64,000 nucleotides of DNA from positions 94,432-158,431 of the forward strand of contig NZ_PPSM01000057.1 of the NCBI RefSeq assembly GCF_002916655.1, written 5' to 3'. The position numbers and the translations under genes are program-made. The notes below the pieces were generated by a model. It searched no databases. It worked only from the letters and a program-made list of their open reading frames with translations, and had not been told where the DNA came from. The DNA comes from Novosphingobium sp. HII-3 (GTDB lineage Bacteria > Pseudomonadota > Alphaproteobacteria > Sphingomonadales > Sphingomonadaceae). This document shows, piece by piece, positions 8,512 through 18,962 of this stretch (position 1 is its first letter; every line of letters begins with the position of its first letter).

Positions 8512-9665
8512 GATCCGGGCACGAGGTACGTGCGGTCGAGTTCCGCAGGACTGCACACGCCGACCATCGCCATCGCGACGTCGATCTCATTGGCAAGAAG
8601 GTCGATGGCGTGCCGGGCGCCAGCCTCGCCGCCTGCCGCGCAGCCGTACAGCGTGGCGCGGCCGATCAGCACGGCACGCGCACCGATGGCGAGTGCCTTC
8701 AGCACATCCGCCCCGCGGCGCACACCGCTATCGAACAGCACGGTAGTGCGGTCGCCTACCGCATCGACAATGGCGGCAAGCGCATCCACCGCCGGTAGCG
8801 CACTGTCGAAGTTGCGCCCCCCGTGGTTGGAGACGGCGATCCCGTCGACCCCGTGGTCGACCGCTATGCGCGCATCTTCGACGCTCAGCACGCCTTTAAC
8901 GACCAGCTTTCCCGACCAGCGACGCCGCAGTTCCGAGACGTCGGTCCAGCACACCGATGCCGAGTTGGCGACCCGGCTCACGGTTCCGGTCAACTTCGAT
9001 CCGACCTCGGCCGGATAGTTGGCGAACTGAGGCAAGCCGCCGTCGCGATAGTAGCGGGCGATGACGGTGCTCAGCCAAGCGGGCCGTCTGAGGAAGTCCG
9101 CCACCAGCCGCGCATTCGGCCGGATCGGGTTCGACATCCCGGCTCGCTTGTTGAACTCGCGCAGCGGCCACATCGGCGTGTCGACTGTCAGGACGAGGAC
9201 GTCCGCGCCGTTCCCGCGAGCGGCCTCCACAACCTGCCATGAGAGCTCCCGCTTTTCCCAAAGATACATCTGCATCCAGTGGCCGGCCGTGGCGCACATG
9301 GCGATATCGGCAAAGCTTGTTGTCGAACTGGTGGTCTGGGTGAAAGGGATACCGGCCGAAGCGGCTGCGCGGGCAATCGCCCGCTCCCCCTGATACCATA
9401 GCAGATCCGAAACGCCCGTCGGCGCGATCACCAGCGGCAAGCGCTGTCGACGACCGAACAGCTCGATCTCCGAGCAGCGCGCCGCGACATTGCGCAGCGT
9501 ACGCGGAACGAACTGGACCTCCTGCAGCGCCCGAATGTTGCGCTCGATGAGCAGGTCGTCCTCGGTGCCCCGTTCTATGAACTCCCAGATCGCTCTTGGC
9601 AGTCGTCGCCTTGCCAGGACGCGCAACTGGGCGATGTTGTGAGCGGCACGCCTGATGTCACTCAT
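8499..9665 (-). CDS. FMN-dependent alpha-hydroxy-acid dehydrogenase/oxidase (LldD family)
   Basis: The protein is a TIM-barrel flavoenzyme of the lactate dehydrogenase/glycolate oxidase family, which oxidises 2-hydroxy acids to 2-oxo acids. Family signs are RNVAARCSEIELFGRR, LPLVIAPTGVSDLL, QMYLWEKRE, LVLTVDTP, LVVKGVLSVEDA and the active-site block AVSNHGGRNFDS with its catalytic histidine, then DSGVRRGADVLKAL. Length is 388 residues. ATG at 9665 shares its A with the TGA stop of the upstream monooxygenase gene (TGATG), so the two are probably translationally coupled. The substrate is not evident; the pairing suggests a 2-hydroxy acid arising from, or feeding, the monooxygenase reaction. Confidence 0.85.
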   Translation of the reverse strand: MSDIRRAAHNIAQLRVLARRRLPRAIWEFIERGTEDDLLIERNIRALQEVQFVPRTLRNVAARCSEIELFGRRQRLPLVIAPTGVSDLLWYQGERAIARAAASAGIPFTQTTSSTTSFADIAMCATAGHWMQMYLWEKRELSWQVVEAARGNGADVLVLTVDTPMWPLREFNKRAGMSNPIRPNARLVADFLRRPAWLSTVIARYYRDGGLPQFANYPAEVGSKLTGTVSRVANSASVCWTDVSELRRRWSGKLVVKGVLSVEDARIAVDHGVDGIAVSNHGGRNFDSALPAVDALAAIVDAVGDRTTVLFDSGVRRGADVLKALAIGARAVLIGRATLYGCAAGGEAGARHAIDLLANEIDVAMAMVGVCSPAELDRTYLVPGSYRG

Positions 9666-10969
9666 CAGAGCCCCAGGTTCTCGCGCAGCGTCGTGCCTTC
9701 GTACTCGGTACGGTAGACCCCCTTCTTTTGCAGAAGGGGCACGACTTCGTCGACGAAATCCGTGACAGAGCTGGCCATGACCGTAGGCGTCACGTTGTAG
9801 CCGAAGCAGCCCGTTTCCCGCCAGATGCGCTCCATCTCGTCGGCAACCTGCTCCGGCGTGCCTACGATCTGCGGTTTGCCCACGGCGAGGCCCCACCGCA
9901 CGGCGACTTCCCGCAAGGTCAGCGGCTTCCCCCCCTCGATGTTGGCGAAGGCCTTCATCAAGCCCTGGGACGCCTGCGTCTCGATCTCCGCCAGCGGCTG
10001 ATCCAGATCCATTCCCTCGAAGTTGACGCCCATCGTGCCCGAAAGCCGCGCCAGGCAGCCGTCGATCGGCAGCTTCTCCACAAGATCGGCAAGTTTCCGG
10101 CGGGCCTCCTCCTCGGTGCCGCCAACGATCGGCTGAATGCCGAAGCTGACACCCGGCGTGGGCTTACCCGCGGCAAGCGCCGCTTCGGCAAGATTGGTCA
10201 TGAAGCGCTTCATGCCCGGGACGTTAGGCTGGATGGAAAACACCACGTCCGCGTGACTGACAGCGAACTGCTGCCCTCGCCCCGAGCTTCCTGCCTGGAA
10301 CAGGACCGGCCGTCCCTGCGGAGAAGGCGGGACCGGGCCGACTGTCTCGCACGAGAAGAACTCCCCCCGGTGCCTTATGAAATCGACCTTCGCCGGATCT
10401 GCATAGATCCCGCTGCTCCTGTCCGCGACGATCGCGTCGGGCCGGATGGAATTCCAGAGCTCATAGCAGATTTCCATGTACTCATCGGCCCGGTCGTACC
10501 GGCGATCGTGATCGAGCTGCTGCAGGCCCAGAGCACGGTGTTCGCCACGCAAATGGCCGGTGACGATGTTCCAACCGACCCGGCCGCCAGAAAGATAGTC
10601 GATCGTTCCGAGCTGGCGCACGATGGTCCAGGGCTGGTAGGCACTGGTCGACATCGTGGTTGCCAATCCAAGGTGCCGCGTCGCGGCCGCCAGCGCCGAG
10701 AGCAGGACGACGGGATCAAGCGAGGGCCAGCACACACCGTATCTCACCGCATCTTCATGGCTGTCCCTGTAGCGGTCGAAGACGCCCGGCGTGTCCGCGA
10801 AGAAAACCGCGTCGAATTTGCCCCGTTCGAGGGTCTGCGCAAGCTCCTGCCACAGCTTCAGGTCCGCCAGGGCATCCAGCCGGTTGTCGCTGGGCTGCGC
10901 CCAGCTGAGGACCGTATGGTTGATTGGCGAGTTGATCAGAAAGCTGACCAGATGGATGTGCTTGCTCAT
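9665..10969 (-). CDS. NtaA/SnaA/DszA-type FMN-dependent monooxygenase
   Basis: This is a bacterial-luciferase-fold, two-component monooxygenase that uses FMNH2 from a separate reductase. Family features are the start MSKHIHL, LEQGKFDAVFFAD-like text (here LERGKFDAVFFADTPG), the STSAYQPWTIVRQLGTIDYLSGGR block, and FQAGSSGRGQQFA. I used ATG at 10969, where family members begin; an in-frame ATG at 10993 would add 8 residues. Length is 434. No flavin reductase is encoded nearby. Substrates of the family include nitrilotriacetate, EDTA and dibenzothiophene sulfone, so a narrower call is not justified. Confidence 0.88.
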   Translation of the reverse strand: MSKHIHLVSFLINSPINHTVLSWAQPSDNRLDALADLKLWQELAQTLERGKFDAVFFADTPGVFDRYRDSHEDAVRYGVCWPSLDPVVLLSALAAATRHLGLATTMSTSAYQPWTIVRQLGTIDYLSGGRVGWNIVTGHLRGEHRALGLQQLDHDRRYDRADEYMEICYELWNSIRPDAIVADRSSGIYADPAKVDFIRHRGEFFSCETVGPVPPSPQGRPVLFQAGSSGRGQQFAVSHADVVFSIQPNVPGMKRFMTNLAEAALAAGKPTPGVSFGIQPIVGGTEEEARRKLADLVEKLPIDGCLARLSGTMGVNFEGMDLDQPLAEIETQASQGLMKAFANIEGGKPLTLREVAVRWGLAVGKPQIVGTPEQVADEMERIWRETGCFGYNVTPTVMASSVTDFVDEVVPLLQKKGVYRTEYEGTTLRENLGL

Positions 10970-11006
10970 GGCCTTTGGCCCTCCCTCTACCATGATGGTC
11001 CGAGGG

Positions 11007-11035
11007 AAGGCTGGCTTGCAAGGTCAAACCGCCAG
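11007..11035. promoter_or_regulatory. Inverted repeat upstream of the monooxygenase gene
   Basis: GGCTGGC at 11007-11013 and GCCAGCC at 11029-11035 form a perfect 7-base inverted repeat with a 15-base spacer, 38 bases upstream of the gene start. It could be an operator or an mRNA hairpin in the leader. The rest of 10970-11175 shows no gene. Confidence 0.35.
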
Positions 11036-11175
11036 CCATGTATACACTGGGTCGAACTGCACGGCCGTATCTGCCGGATTTTCTACGATCCGGGAGCTAC
11101 AGAACATTCAACCATCGCTGCAGCGTATCCGTTCCAGCCCACAAGGGACGTGAGGCACCCCCGCTCAGGCGCGTC

Positions 11176-12882
<1,707 letters not shown>

Positions 12883-12948
12883 TCAAACCATCGAACGACC
12901 AATGCGGCAGGAGCGGGAGGGTTGCACGCGAACAATCGGTAAGCATTC

Positions 12949-13473
12949 CTACCCCCTCTGAGCGTCCGGTCCCGCTCCCCGGAAAAATGGGCCACGGTCA
13001 TCAGGATGCCTCCAGGAGCGGTAGGGCCCCCAGTGATGGCGCCTCATGGCGTGTCTTGTCAGACCGATCGCCATTGCGACGAGTTGCACGTAGGAAGGGA
13101 ACATCGCCATTGCCGCATATGCGAAAGCGCTAATATCCGGCATTCCCACGCGGAACAGGTGGGCCGTGAGCGTTATGAGCTGCGCTCCGGCCATCCAGAG
13201 CGGATACTCCCGGTTTGCGTAGAGCGCCACGACGACGAGACTGCACATCGCCAGTGAGTCCACGGCAAGGTGGCCCATGTCCGCTTCCCGCCAGAGGAGA
13301 GGTCCGCCGATCTCCACCTCGAAAAGGGTGTTGCTGGCAGCCATGCAAAACAGCAATCCGGAAAGGATCCACTCCGGTGCAGCGGCCTTCAGGGGATGGC
13401 AGCAGAGCAGAAACAGCGCTGCGATGATCATACCGATGGCGTCACGATGCTCAAGAAGAGCGCTCATCAGCAT
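12949..13473 (-). CDS. Membrane protein of unknown function coupled to LuxR-type regulator
   Basis: I do not recognise a named family. The 174-residue protein has about five hydrophobic stretches (residues ~12-28, 35-52, 70-85, 92-108, 120-140) and a cytoplasmic-looking basic tail rich in Arg, His and Trp. Its ATG at 13473 shares one base with the stop of the upstream LuxR-type gene, and a second ATG two codons later is also possible. Co-translation with a membrane-anchored regulator suggests a sensor, partner or target of it. That role is inferred only from the coupling. Confidence 0.65.
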   Translation of the reverse strand: MLMSALLEHRDAIGMIIAALFLLCCHPLKAAAPEWILSGLLFCMAASNTLFEVEIGGPLLWREADMGHLAVDSLAMCSLVVVALYANREYPLWMAGAQLITLTAHLFRVGMPDISAFAYAAMAMFPSYVQLVAMAIGLTRHAMRRHHWGPYRSWRHPDDRGPFFRGAGPDAQRG

Positions 13474-14033
13474 CAGAAGATCTGGGTCAGTACGCGGGCA
13501 ACGCCAAGACCGATCATGACGATCAGCAGCATTCCCACGGCGATCACCACGATTGCAGCCACTCGGGCGAGACCCGCATTGGGACCTTCGAGGGACTTGG
13601 CCACCACGCGATGACGGGTATCCTCATGGGCGGTACTCTCGACCTCCGGCGCAGAAGCGGGCGTGACCGGCAGGGACGGTGTCGCATCCGGCGCAGCGTC
13701 CCCGGTGTGATCCGTCGCATCGGATGCCGGCGGAGCAGGTGCGAAGGGCACACCCGGCGTCTGTTCCACCTCCTGCAGATACTGCCGATAGGATCGCGCC
13801 AGCTCCGAGCGAGGCGGGGAGCCGGTGCGAGCCCGCACATTTTCGATGCGCTGATTCACCGCACTTTCGGAAATGCCCAGAATGAAGGCTATTTCCTTAG
13901 TGGTGCGGTTTTCCGCGACATGGCGCAGCGCGTCGCGCTGCTTGGCCGTCAGGAAGCGGAAGACCTCGACATGGTTCTGTCCGCACGAGCCTGATCTCTC
14001 GTCGCCTTCGATGCCGCTGCCTCCTGCCCTCAA
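13473..14033 (-). CDS. Membrane-anchored LuxR-type HTH regulator
   Basis: Residues 26-83 form a LuxR/GerE-type helix-turn-helix (FLTAKQRDALRHVAENRTTKEIA, split here by FILGISESAVNQRIENVRART). A Pro/Ala/Asp-rich linker follows (about 92-140), then one transmembrane helix at 157-179 with a very short tail. There is no receiver or ligand domain. This order, with the DNA-binding domain first and an anchor last, recalls ToxR/CadC layout but with a different HTH class. TTG at 14033 gives the longest frame, but AGGAGG at 14020-14025 sits 7 bases before an in-frame ATC at 14012-14010, which may be the real start. It is coupled to the membrane protein downstream. Confidence 0.78.
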   Translation of the reverse strand: MRAGGSGIEGDERSGSCGQNHVEVFRFLTAKQRDALRHVAENRTTKEIAFILGISESAVNQRIENVRARTGSPPRSELARSYRQYLQEVEQTPGVPFAPAPPASDATDHTGDAAPDATPSLPVTPASAPEVESTAHEDTRHRVVAKSLEGPNAGLARVAAIVVIAVGMLLIVMIGLGVARVLTQIF

Positions 14034-14112
14034 CCAACCGATACTTTGCCAGTCGACGAGTTTCGCAGGAATTAGCGGTATTAGTCAATAGTTTACTCAG
14101 CCCTGACCGGCG

Positions 14113-14130
14113 CAGGCGCGGCGCCGCCTG
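14113..14130 (-). terminator. Candidate hairpin downstream of lepA
   Basis: CAGGCG (14113-14118) pairs with CGCCTG (14125-14130). It lies 44 bases past the lepA stop. There is no T-tract, so it may work only as an mRNA 3' end structure. Confidence 0.35.
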
Positions 14131-14173
14131 GCCACCTTCGGCGCTGGTCCGGGCGGAATGACACCCGTAGCGC

Positions 14174-15976
14174 TTACTCCTCGCCCATCCGCAAAGCGGC
14201 GATGAAGGCTTCCTGCGGAATCTGCACGTTGCCATACTCGCGCATGCGCTTCTTTCCTTCCTTCTGCTTCTCGAGGAGCTTCTTCTTGCGCGTGATATCG
14301 CCGCCATAGCACTTGGCGGTGACGTCTTTGCGCATTGCCGAGATCGTTTCACGCGCGATGACCTTCGCGCCAATCGCCGCCTGAATCGGAATCTTGAACA
14401 TGTGCCGGGGAATCAACTCCTTGAGCCGCTCCACCAGCGCACGTCCACGCGGCTCGGCCTGCCCGCGATGGACGATCATCGACAGCGCATCGACCGGCTC
14501 GTTGTTCACGAGGATGTTCATCATCACGAGGTCACCCTCTCGGAGGCCGATCTGTTCGTAGTCGAAGCTGGCATAGCCGCGGCTGATCGACTTCAGGCGG
14601 TCGTAGAAATCGAACACCACTTCGTTGAGCGGCAGTTCGTACGTCACCTGGGCACGGCCGCCGACATACGTGAGATCCTTCTGGATGCCACGACGGTCCT
14701 GGCACAGCTTGAGGATCGAGCCGAGGTACTCGTCCGGCGTGTAGATGACCGCCTTGATCCACGGCTCCTCCATGAAGTCGATCTTCACGGGATCGGGCAT
14801 GTCGGCCGGATTGTGCAGTTCCTTCACGGAACCGTCCGTCATCGTCAGGCGATAGACCACGGAGGGCGCCGTGGTGATGAGATCGAGGTCGTACTCGCGG
14901 CTCAGGCGCTCCTGAATGATCTCCAGGTGCAGCAGGCCGAGGAAGCCGCAGCGAAAGCCGAAGCCCAGCGCCGCGCTCGATTCCATCTCGAAGCTGAAGG
15001 ATGCGTCGTTGAGGCGCAGCTTGCCGATCGATTCGCGCAGCTTCTCGAAATCGTTCGCATCGACCGGAAAGAGGCCGCAGAATACCACCGGCTGCACTTC
15101 CTTGTAGCCCGGCAACGCTTCTGTGGCGCCCTGCTTCACGGTAGTGATCGTGTCACCGACCTTCGCCTGCTCCACTTCCTTGATCTGCGCGGTGATGAAG
15201 CCGATCTCGCCCGGCCCGAGTTCGGGCAGGTCGATGCGCTTGGGGGTGAAGCAGCCGACGCGGTCGATCAGGTGCTCGGTCCCGCCCTGCATGAACTTGA
15301 CGTTGAGGCCCTTCTTGATGACGCCGTCGATGACGCGCACCAGAATGACGACACCGAGGTACGGATCGTACCAGGAGTCCACCAGCATCGCCTTGAGCGG
15401 CTTGTCGCGCTCCCCCTTCGGGGGCGGGATCTTCTTGACGACGGCTTCCAGCACTTCGGTGATACCGATGCCCGACTTAGCGCTTGCCATCACGGCTTCG
15501 GAGGCATCGATGCCGATCACCTCCTCGATCTCGTTGCGCACCTTCTCGGGTTCGGCGGCTGGCAGGTCGATCTTGTTGATGACCGGCACGATCTCATGGT
15601 CGTGCTCGATCGACTGGTAGACGTTTGCCAGCGTCTGCGCCTCGACGCCCTGCGCCGCGTCAACCACCAGCAGCGCGCCCTCGCAGGCGGCAAGGCTGCG
15701 GCTCACTTCGTAGGCGAAGTCGACGTGGCCCGGCGTGTCCATGAGGTTCAGCTCGTAGGTCAGCCCGTCGGAGGCGGTGTAGCTCAGGCGCACGGTCTGC
15801 GCCTTGATGGTAATGCCGCGTTCCTTCTCGATATCCATGTTGTCGAGCACCTGCGCGCTCATCTCGCGCTCGGACAGACCGCCGGTTGTCTGGATCAGAC
15901 GGTCGGCGAGGGTCGACTTCCCATGGTCGATATGGGCGATGATGCTGAAGTTACGGATCTGCGCAAGGTCGGTCAT
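14174..15976 (-). CDS. lepA: Elongation factor 4 (back-translocating GTPase LepA)
   Basis: LepA is a ribosome-associated translational GTPase. The G1 motif AHIDHGKST, the effector-region text [11 protein letters not shown]3 DTPGHVDF and G4 NKIDLP are visible, and the C-terminal LepA-specific domain ends near the [20 protein letters not shown] block. From ATG at 15976 the product is 600 residues, the usual size. A longer reading to 16102 is excluded because family members begin right at the [20 protein letters not shown] segment. No strong Shine-Dalgarno sequence is seen before the ATG. Confidence 0.97.
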   Translation of the reverse strand: MTDLAQIRNFSIIAHIDHGKSTLADRLIQTTGGLSEREMSAQVLDNMDIEKERGITIKAQTVRLSYTASDGLTYELNLMDTPGHVDFAYEVSRSLAACEGALLVVDAAQGVEAQTLANVYQSIEHDHEIVPVINKIDLPAAEPEKVRNEIEEVIGIDASEAVMASAKSGIGITEVLEAVVKKIPPPKGERDKPLKAMLVDSWYDPYLGVVILVRVIDGVIKKGLNVKFMQGGTEHLIDRVGCFTPKRIDLPELGPGEIGFITAQIKEVEQAKVGDTITTVKQGATEALPGYKEVQPVVFCGLFPVDANDFEKLRESIGKLRLNDASFSFEMESSAALGFGFRCGFLGLLHLEIIQERLSREYDLDLITTAPSVVYRLTMTDGSVKELHNPADMPDPVKIDFMEEPWIKAVIYTPDEYLGSILKLCQDRRGIQKDLTYVGGRAQVTYELPLNEVVFDFYDRLKSISRGYASFDYEQIGLREGDLVMMNILVNNEPVDALSMIVHRGQAEPRGRALVERLKELIPRHMFKIPIQAAIGAKVIARETISAMRKDVTAKCYGGDITRKKKLLEKQKEGKKRMREYGNVQIPQEAFIAALRMGEE

Positions 15977-16079
15977 GCGAGCGCCGTTAGAGCATTTTAG
16001 CGCGTGGTGAAATGACCTGACGAAGCTCGAACTACGAAAAATCGCGCTTCGGGCCTGGTAGCGCCGCACCGCCTTGAAG

Positions 16080-18635
16080 TCAGGCCATGCGGCGCTGCCC
16101 ACTCAGGACAGGTTCGGGTGGCTCGCGACGCTGCCCTGCCCGGCCGAAGAGGACCGCGCCGTTCGCGTCGCACGCAAGCGTCTCAGCGAATTCCACGCCC
16201 ATGCGGTCCTCCTGACACCAGCGGGATGTCGCAAGGATCTCATGATCGTCGGCCAATTGCACCCGGAATTGCGTGCCCGCCGGCACGTTCCACAGCCCCT
16301 CTATCATGGCGCCCGTGCGCGAGATATTGCGGATCATGCCGTCGTACCTGTGCGTGCCATGCTCGAGCACAACCTTGCGCAGCATGGTCTGGCGGGTCGC
16401 CCGCACCGATCGGGGCCCCTGTGCGGTGAGCACCAGCCCGCGCCCGAGCTGCTCCGCCACGCCTTCCGCACTCAGTGGCCGCTCGTAGATGTAGCCCTGG
16501 ACGTGACTGCAGCCCAGACTCTTCACGAGATCCAGCTCGTCGAAGGTTTCTATGCCCTCTGCGGTGGTATCCATCTCCAGCGCTTGTGCCAGACTGACGA
16601 TGGAGGAGATGATGGCGCCGTTACGGCTTCCCTCGATCGCGGCACCGCGCACGAGACTCTGGTCGATCTTGATCCTGTCGAAGGGCGCGCGCTTCAGGTA
16701 GCCGAGGGAGGAATAGCCGGTGCCGAAATCGTCCAGCGCGAGCCGCACGCCCAGACCCTTGAGAGCGCCGAACATCGCCTCCGTCGCCTTCTCGTCGCTG
16801 AGGAACACACTCTCCGTAATCTCAAGTTCCAGTTGCCCCGGGTTGATCCCGGCCGCGGCAACCGCACTCGTCACGATTGCCGGAAGTGCGGGGTTGGCGA
16901 ACTGCAAGGGCGAGATATTGACGGCAACGCGGACAGCTTCGGGCCAGTTCGCAAGATCCTGGCACGCCGTGCGCAGCGCCCACTCACCGATCTGCGCGAC
17001 GAGCCCGGCATCCTCTGCCACGGGCACGAACTTGGCCGGTGAGATATAGCCGTGAAGCGGGTGCTTCCAGCGCAGGAGCGCCTCATAACCCGTCACAGCG
17101 CTCGTCGCGGTGCGAACCTGCGGCTGATAGTGCAGTTCAAGCGCGCCTCTGGCGATGGCCTCGCGCAGGTCCTCTTCCAGTTGCTCCCTCTCCTTGGCAT
17201 CCGAATGGAGATCGTCGTCGTAGAAGTGGTGGCGCCCCCTTCCGCCCCCCTTTGCGGCGTAAAGAGCAAGGTCGGCATTGCGGATGAGTTCATCGGCCGT
17301 CACACCGTCGTCCGGGCAAAGGGCGATGCCCACGGAGGCACCGATCGTCACGGTCGCACCCTCGATCGCATAGGGCTGCGAGAGCGTCTCGATGATGCGC
17401 CGGGCAAGTTGCGCCAGGCCTTCGCGGTGCTGAGCGCCGTGCAGGATCACCTGAAACTCGTCGCCGCCGAGCCGCCCCACCCGGCCGCGGTCGCTGACGG
17501 TGACGCCCAGTCGCTCCGCCACCTGTTTCAGCAGCGCGTCACCGGCCGGATGGCCCATCGTGTCGTTAACCTGCTTGAAGCGGTCGAGGTCCAGCAGAAA
17601 CACCGCGCACGCCCGCATTTCGATGCGCGGAGTCGACAGGATCTTGTCCAGCCACTCCGCCATCTGGAAACGGTTGGCGAGGCCCGTCAGCGAATCGAAG
17701 CGCGCCAGGTGAGTCACCCGCTGTTGCGAGCGCCGCCTTTCCGTAAGATCACTTCCCGCACCGCGAAAACCCAGGAAATTGTCAAAGGGATCGAGAACCG
17801 GCCGTCCCGATATGGTCCACCAACGCTCATCCGCCGTCGCCGCCCTTACGCCCAGTTCATGGAAGGACGACCGCGTGCTGAGGTGGAACAGCAAGGTTCG
17901 CTCCTCCTGCGCGCTGGAGCCGGCAAGTTGAAAGAGGCTCGTGAAGGGCTCTCCCTCGAGAAGCGATGCGCTCGTGCCCATCAGCTCCGCCACGGTTTCC
18001 GAGATGTAGGTGATGCGCCCCTGCCGGTCGGTTTCCCAGAACCATCCCTGGCCGGTCTGTTCGTATTCGCGAAGCAGCTCTTCGGCGCGGCGCTGCTGGC
18101 GTTCGTCCTGTGCACGTTGCTGCGCCTGCGCCGAAGTGTTTCTCACCTGGCTGATCGCCAGCAGCAAGCCGGTCAGGCCACCGATGCTCAGAAGCCCGAG
18201 CGCGATGAGCGAACCCTGATCAAGGGCCGCGCCGCTCCACAAGCCAATCGTGGCCCCGACGATCGACATCGGCCGGGTCGCGAGCAGAGCCGTCGCCACG
18301 AGCGCAAGGATCACAAAGACATTGACGGTCACGTCCCGGTCAAGCGATGCCGCACGATCGGTCCATAGCGCGCCGCCAAACCCGAACAATCCCATCGGCA
18401 AAAGGATGGCGACAAGGAGCAGCAGGTAGCGTTCCCATCGATCATGCCCCAGCCGCCGCTCGACACGCGCAAAGAAGGCAGCCGGAAGGCACAGGACGAT
18501 GCTCAGGCCAAGGCAGCCAAGGGAAACTGGCGGCGGCAGTGTGCCCGAGAGCAGGCTCATGAGCGCCGCTCCGGCGAGCAGGGCCGCCGCCATGAACGCC
18601 CAGCGCGCGCAGGTGAAAAACTGCGGCCGGTCCAT
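16080..18635 (-). CDS. GGDEF-EAL-PilZ membrane protein (cyclic-di-GMP turnover and sensing)
   Basis: From ATG at 18635 the protein has 851 residues: several N-terminal transmembrane helices, a PAS-like domain ([18 protein letters not shown]), a GGDEF domain with an intact [10 protein letters not shown] signature, an EAL domain with [50 protein letters not shown] and HVQGYIY, and a C-terminal PilZ domain ([13 protein letters not shown]). Key catalytic residues of both enzymatic domains are present; the RxxD inhibitory site five residues before GGDEF is not. PilZ at the end of a GGDEF-EAL protein suggests feedback by c-di-GMP. Net direction of catalysis cannot be read from sequence. Confidence 0.9.
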   Translation of the reverse strand: MDRPQFFTCARWAFMAAALLAGAALMSLLSGTLPPPVSLGCLGLSIVLCLPAAFFARVERRLGHDRWERYLLLLVAILLPMGLFGFGGALWTDRAASLDRDVTVNVFVILALVATALLATRPMSIVGATIGLWSGAALDQGSLIALGLLSIGGLTGLLLAISQVRNTSAQAQQRAQDERQQRRAEELLREYEQTGQGWFWETDRQGRITYISETVAELMGTSASLLEGEPFTSLFQLAGSSAQEERTLLFHLSTRSSFHELGVRAATADERWWTISGRPVLDPFDNFLGFRGAGSDLTERRRSQQRVTHLARFDSLTGLANRFQMAEWLDKILSTPRIEMRACAVFLLDLDRFKQVNDTMGHPAGDALLKQVAERLGVTVSDRGRVGRLGGDEFQVILHGAQHREGLAQLARRIIETLSQPYAIEGATVTIGASVGIALCPDDGVTADELIRNADLALYAAKGGGRGRHHFYDDDLHSDAKEREQLEEDLREAIARGALELHYQPQVRTATSAVTGYEALLRWKHPLHGYISPAKFVPVAEDAGLVAQIGEWALRTACQDLANWPEAVRVAVNISPLQFANPALPAIVTSAVAAAGINPGQLELEITESVFLSDEKATEAMFGALKGLGVRLALDDFGTGYSSLGYLKRAPFDRIKIDQSLVRGAAIEGSRNGAIISSIVSLAQALEMDTTAEGIETFDELDLVKSLGCSHVQGYIYERPLSAEGVAEQLGRGLVLTAQGPRSVRATRQTMLRKVVLEHGTHRYDGMIRNISRTGAMIEGLWNVPAGTQFRVQLADDHEILATSRWCQEDRMGVEFAETLACDANGAVLFGRAGQRREPPEPVLSGQRRMA

Positions 18636-18962
18636 CGCGTCGACCTCGATCCGCGGGCGTGCGAACCCGCCCGGCTGGAGAGCGCTTGGAGAGCCTGTAG
18701 CCGACAGCCCTGCCCCCGCCGCGTACCCCCCGCCCGCCGCAGGATCCCGTCCGGCGTCCGAACGCCCTCCTCGCCGTCGTTCACGCAGGCCTGAATGCAA
18801 CATGCGCGGACCATGGCCTTGCCGCTCTTGCCAAAGTGTAAATGCGGGCGGTCACGAGGCGGATAAAGTCTCCCGCATTTCGCTTGCCCCGGTCCAGCTG
18901 GCGTGCTTGCTTGTCGGTATCGGGCCGGCGGCGGCGCCGGCCTCCTGATGGGAGACATAGCC
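18636..18962. other. Intergenic region between divergent GGDEF-EAL-PilZ and ferredoxin reductase genes
   Basis: This 327-base stretch holds no gene I can support. It should contain both divergent promoters, but no clear -35/-10 pair stands out. It has three GC-rich inverted repeats: 18654-18659/18668-18673, a GGCGTCCGAACGCC palindrome near 18757, and GGCCGGC (18923-18929) with GCCGGCC (18936-18942). The last ends 8 bases before the reductase ribosome binding site and could affect its translation. Confidence 0.5.

Noticed and set aside
14402..16000. 532-codon frame antisense to lepA, and similar frames opposite lon, glcB and dnaX
   Set aside because: All are shadows of strongly conserved genes, with no ribosome binding site of their own.
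16273..16488. Short plus-strand frames inside the GGDEF-EAL-PilZ gene
   Set aside because: Antisense shadows with no start context.
18750..18770. tRNA T-arm-like sequence (GGCGTCCGAACGCC) near 18757
   Set aside because: No acceptor stem, anticodon arm or CCA can be fitted around it; the loop lacks the TTCRA pattern.
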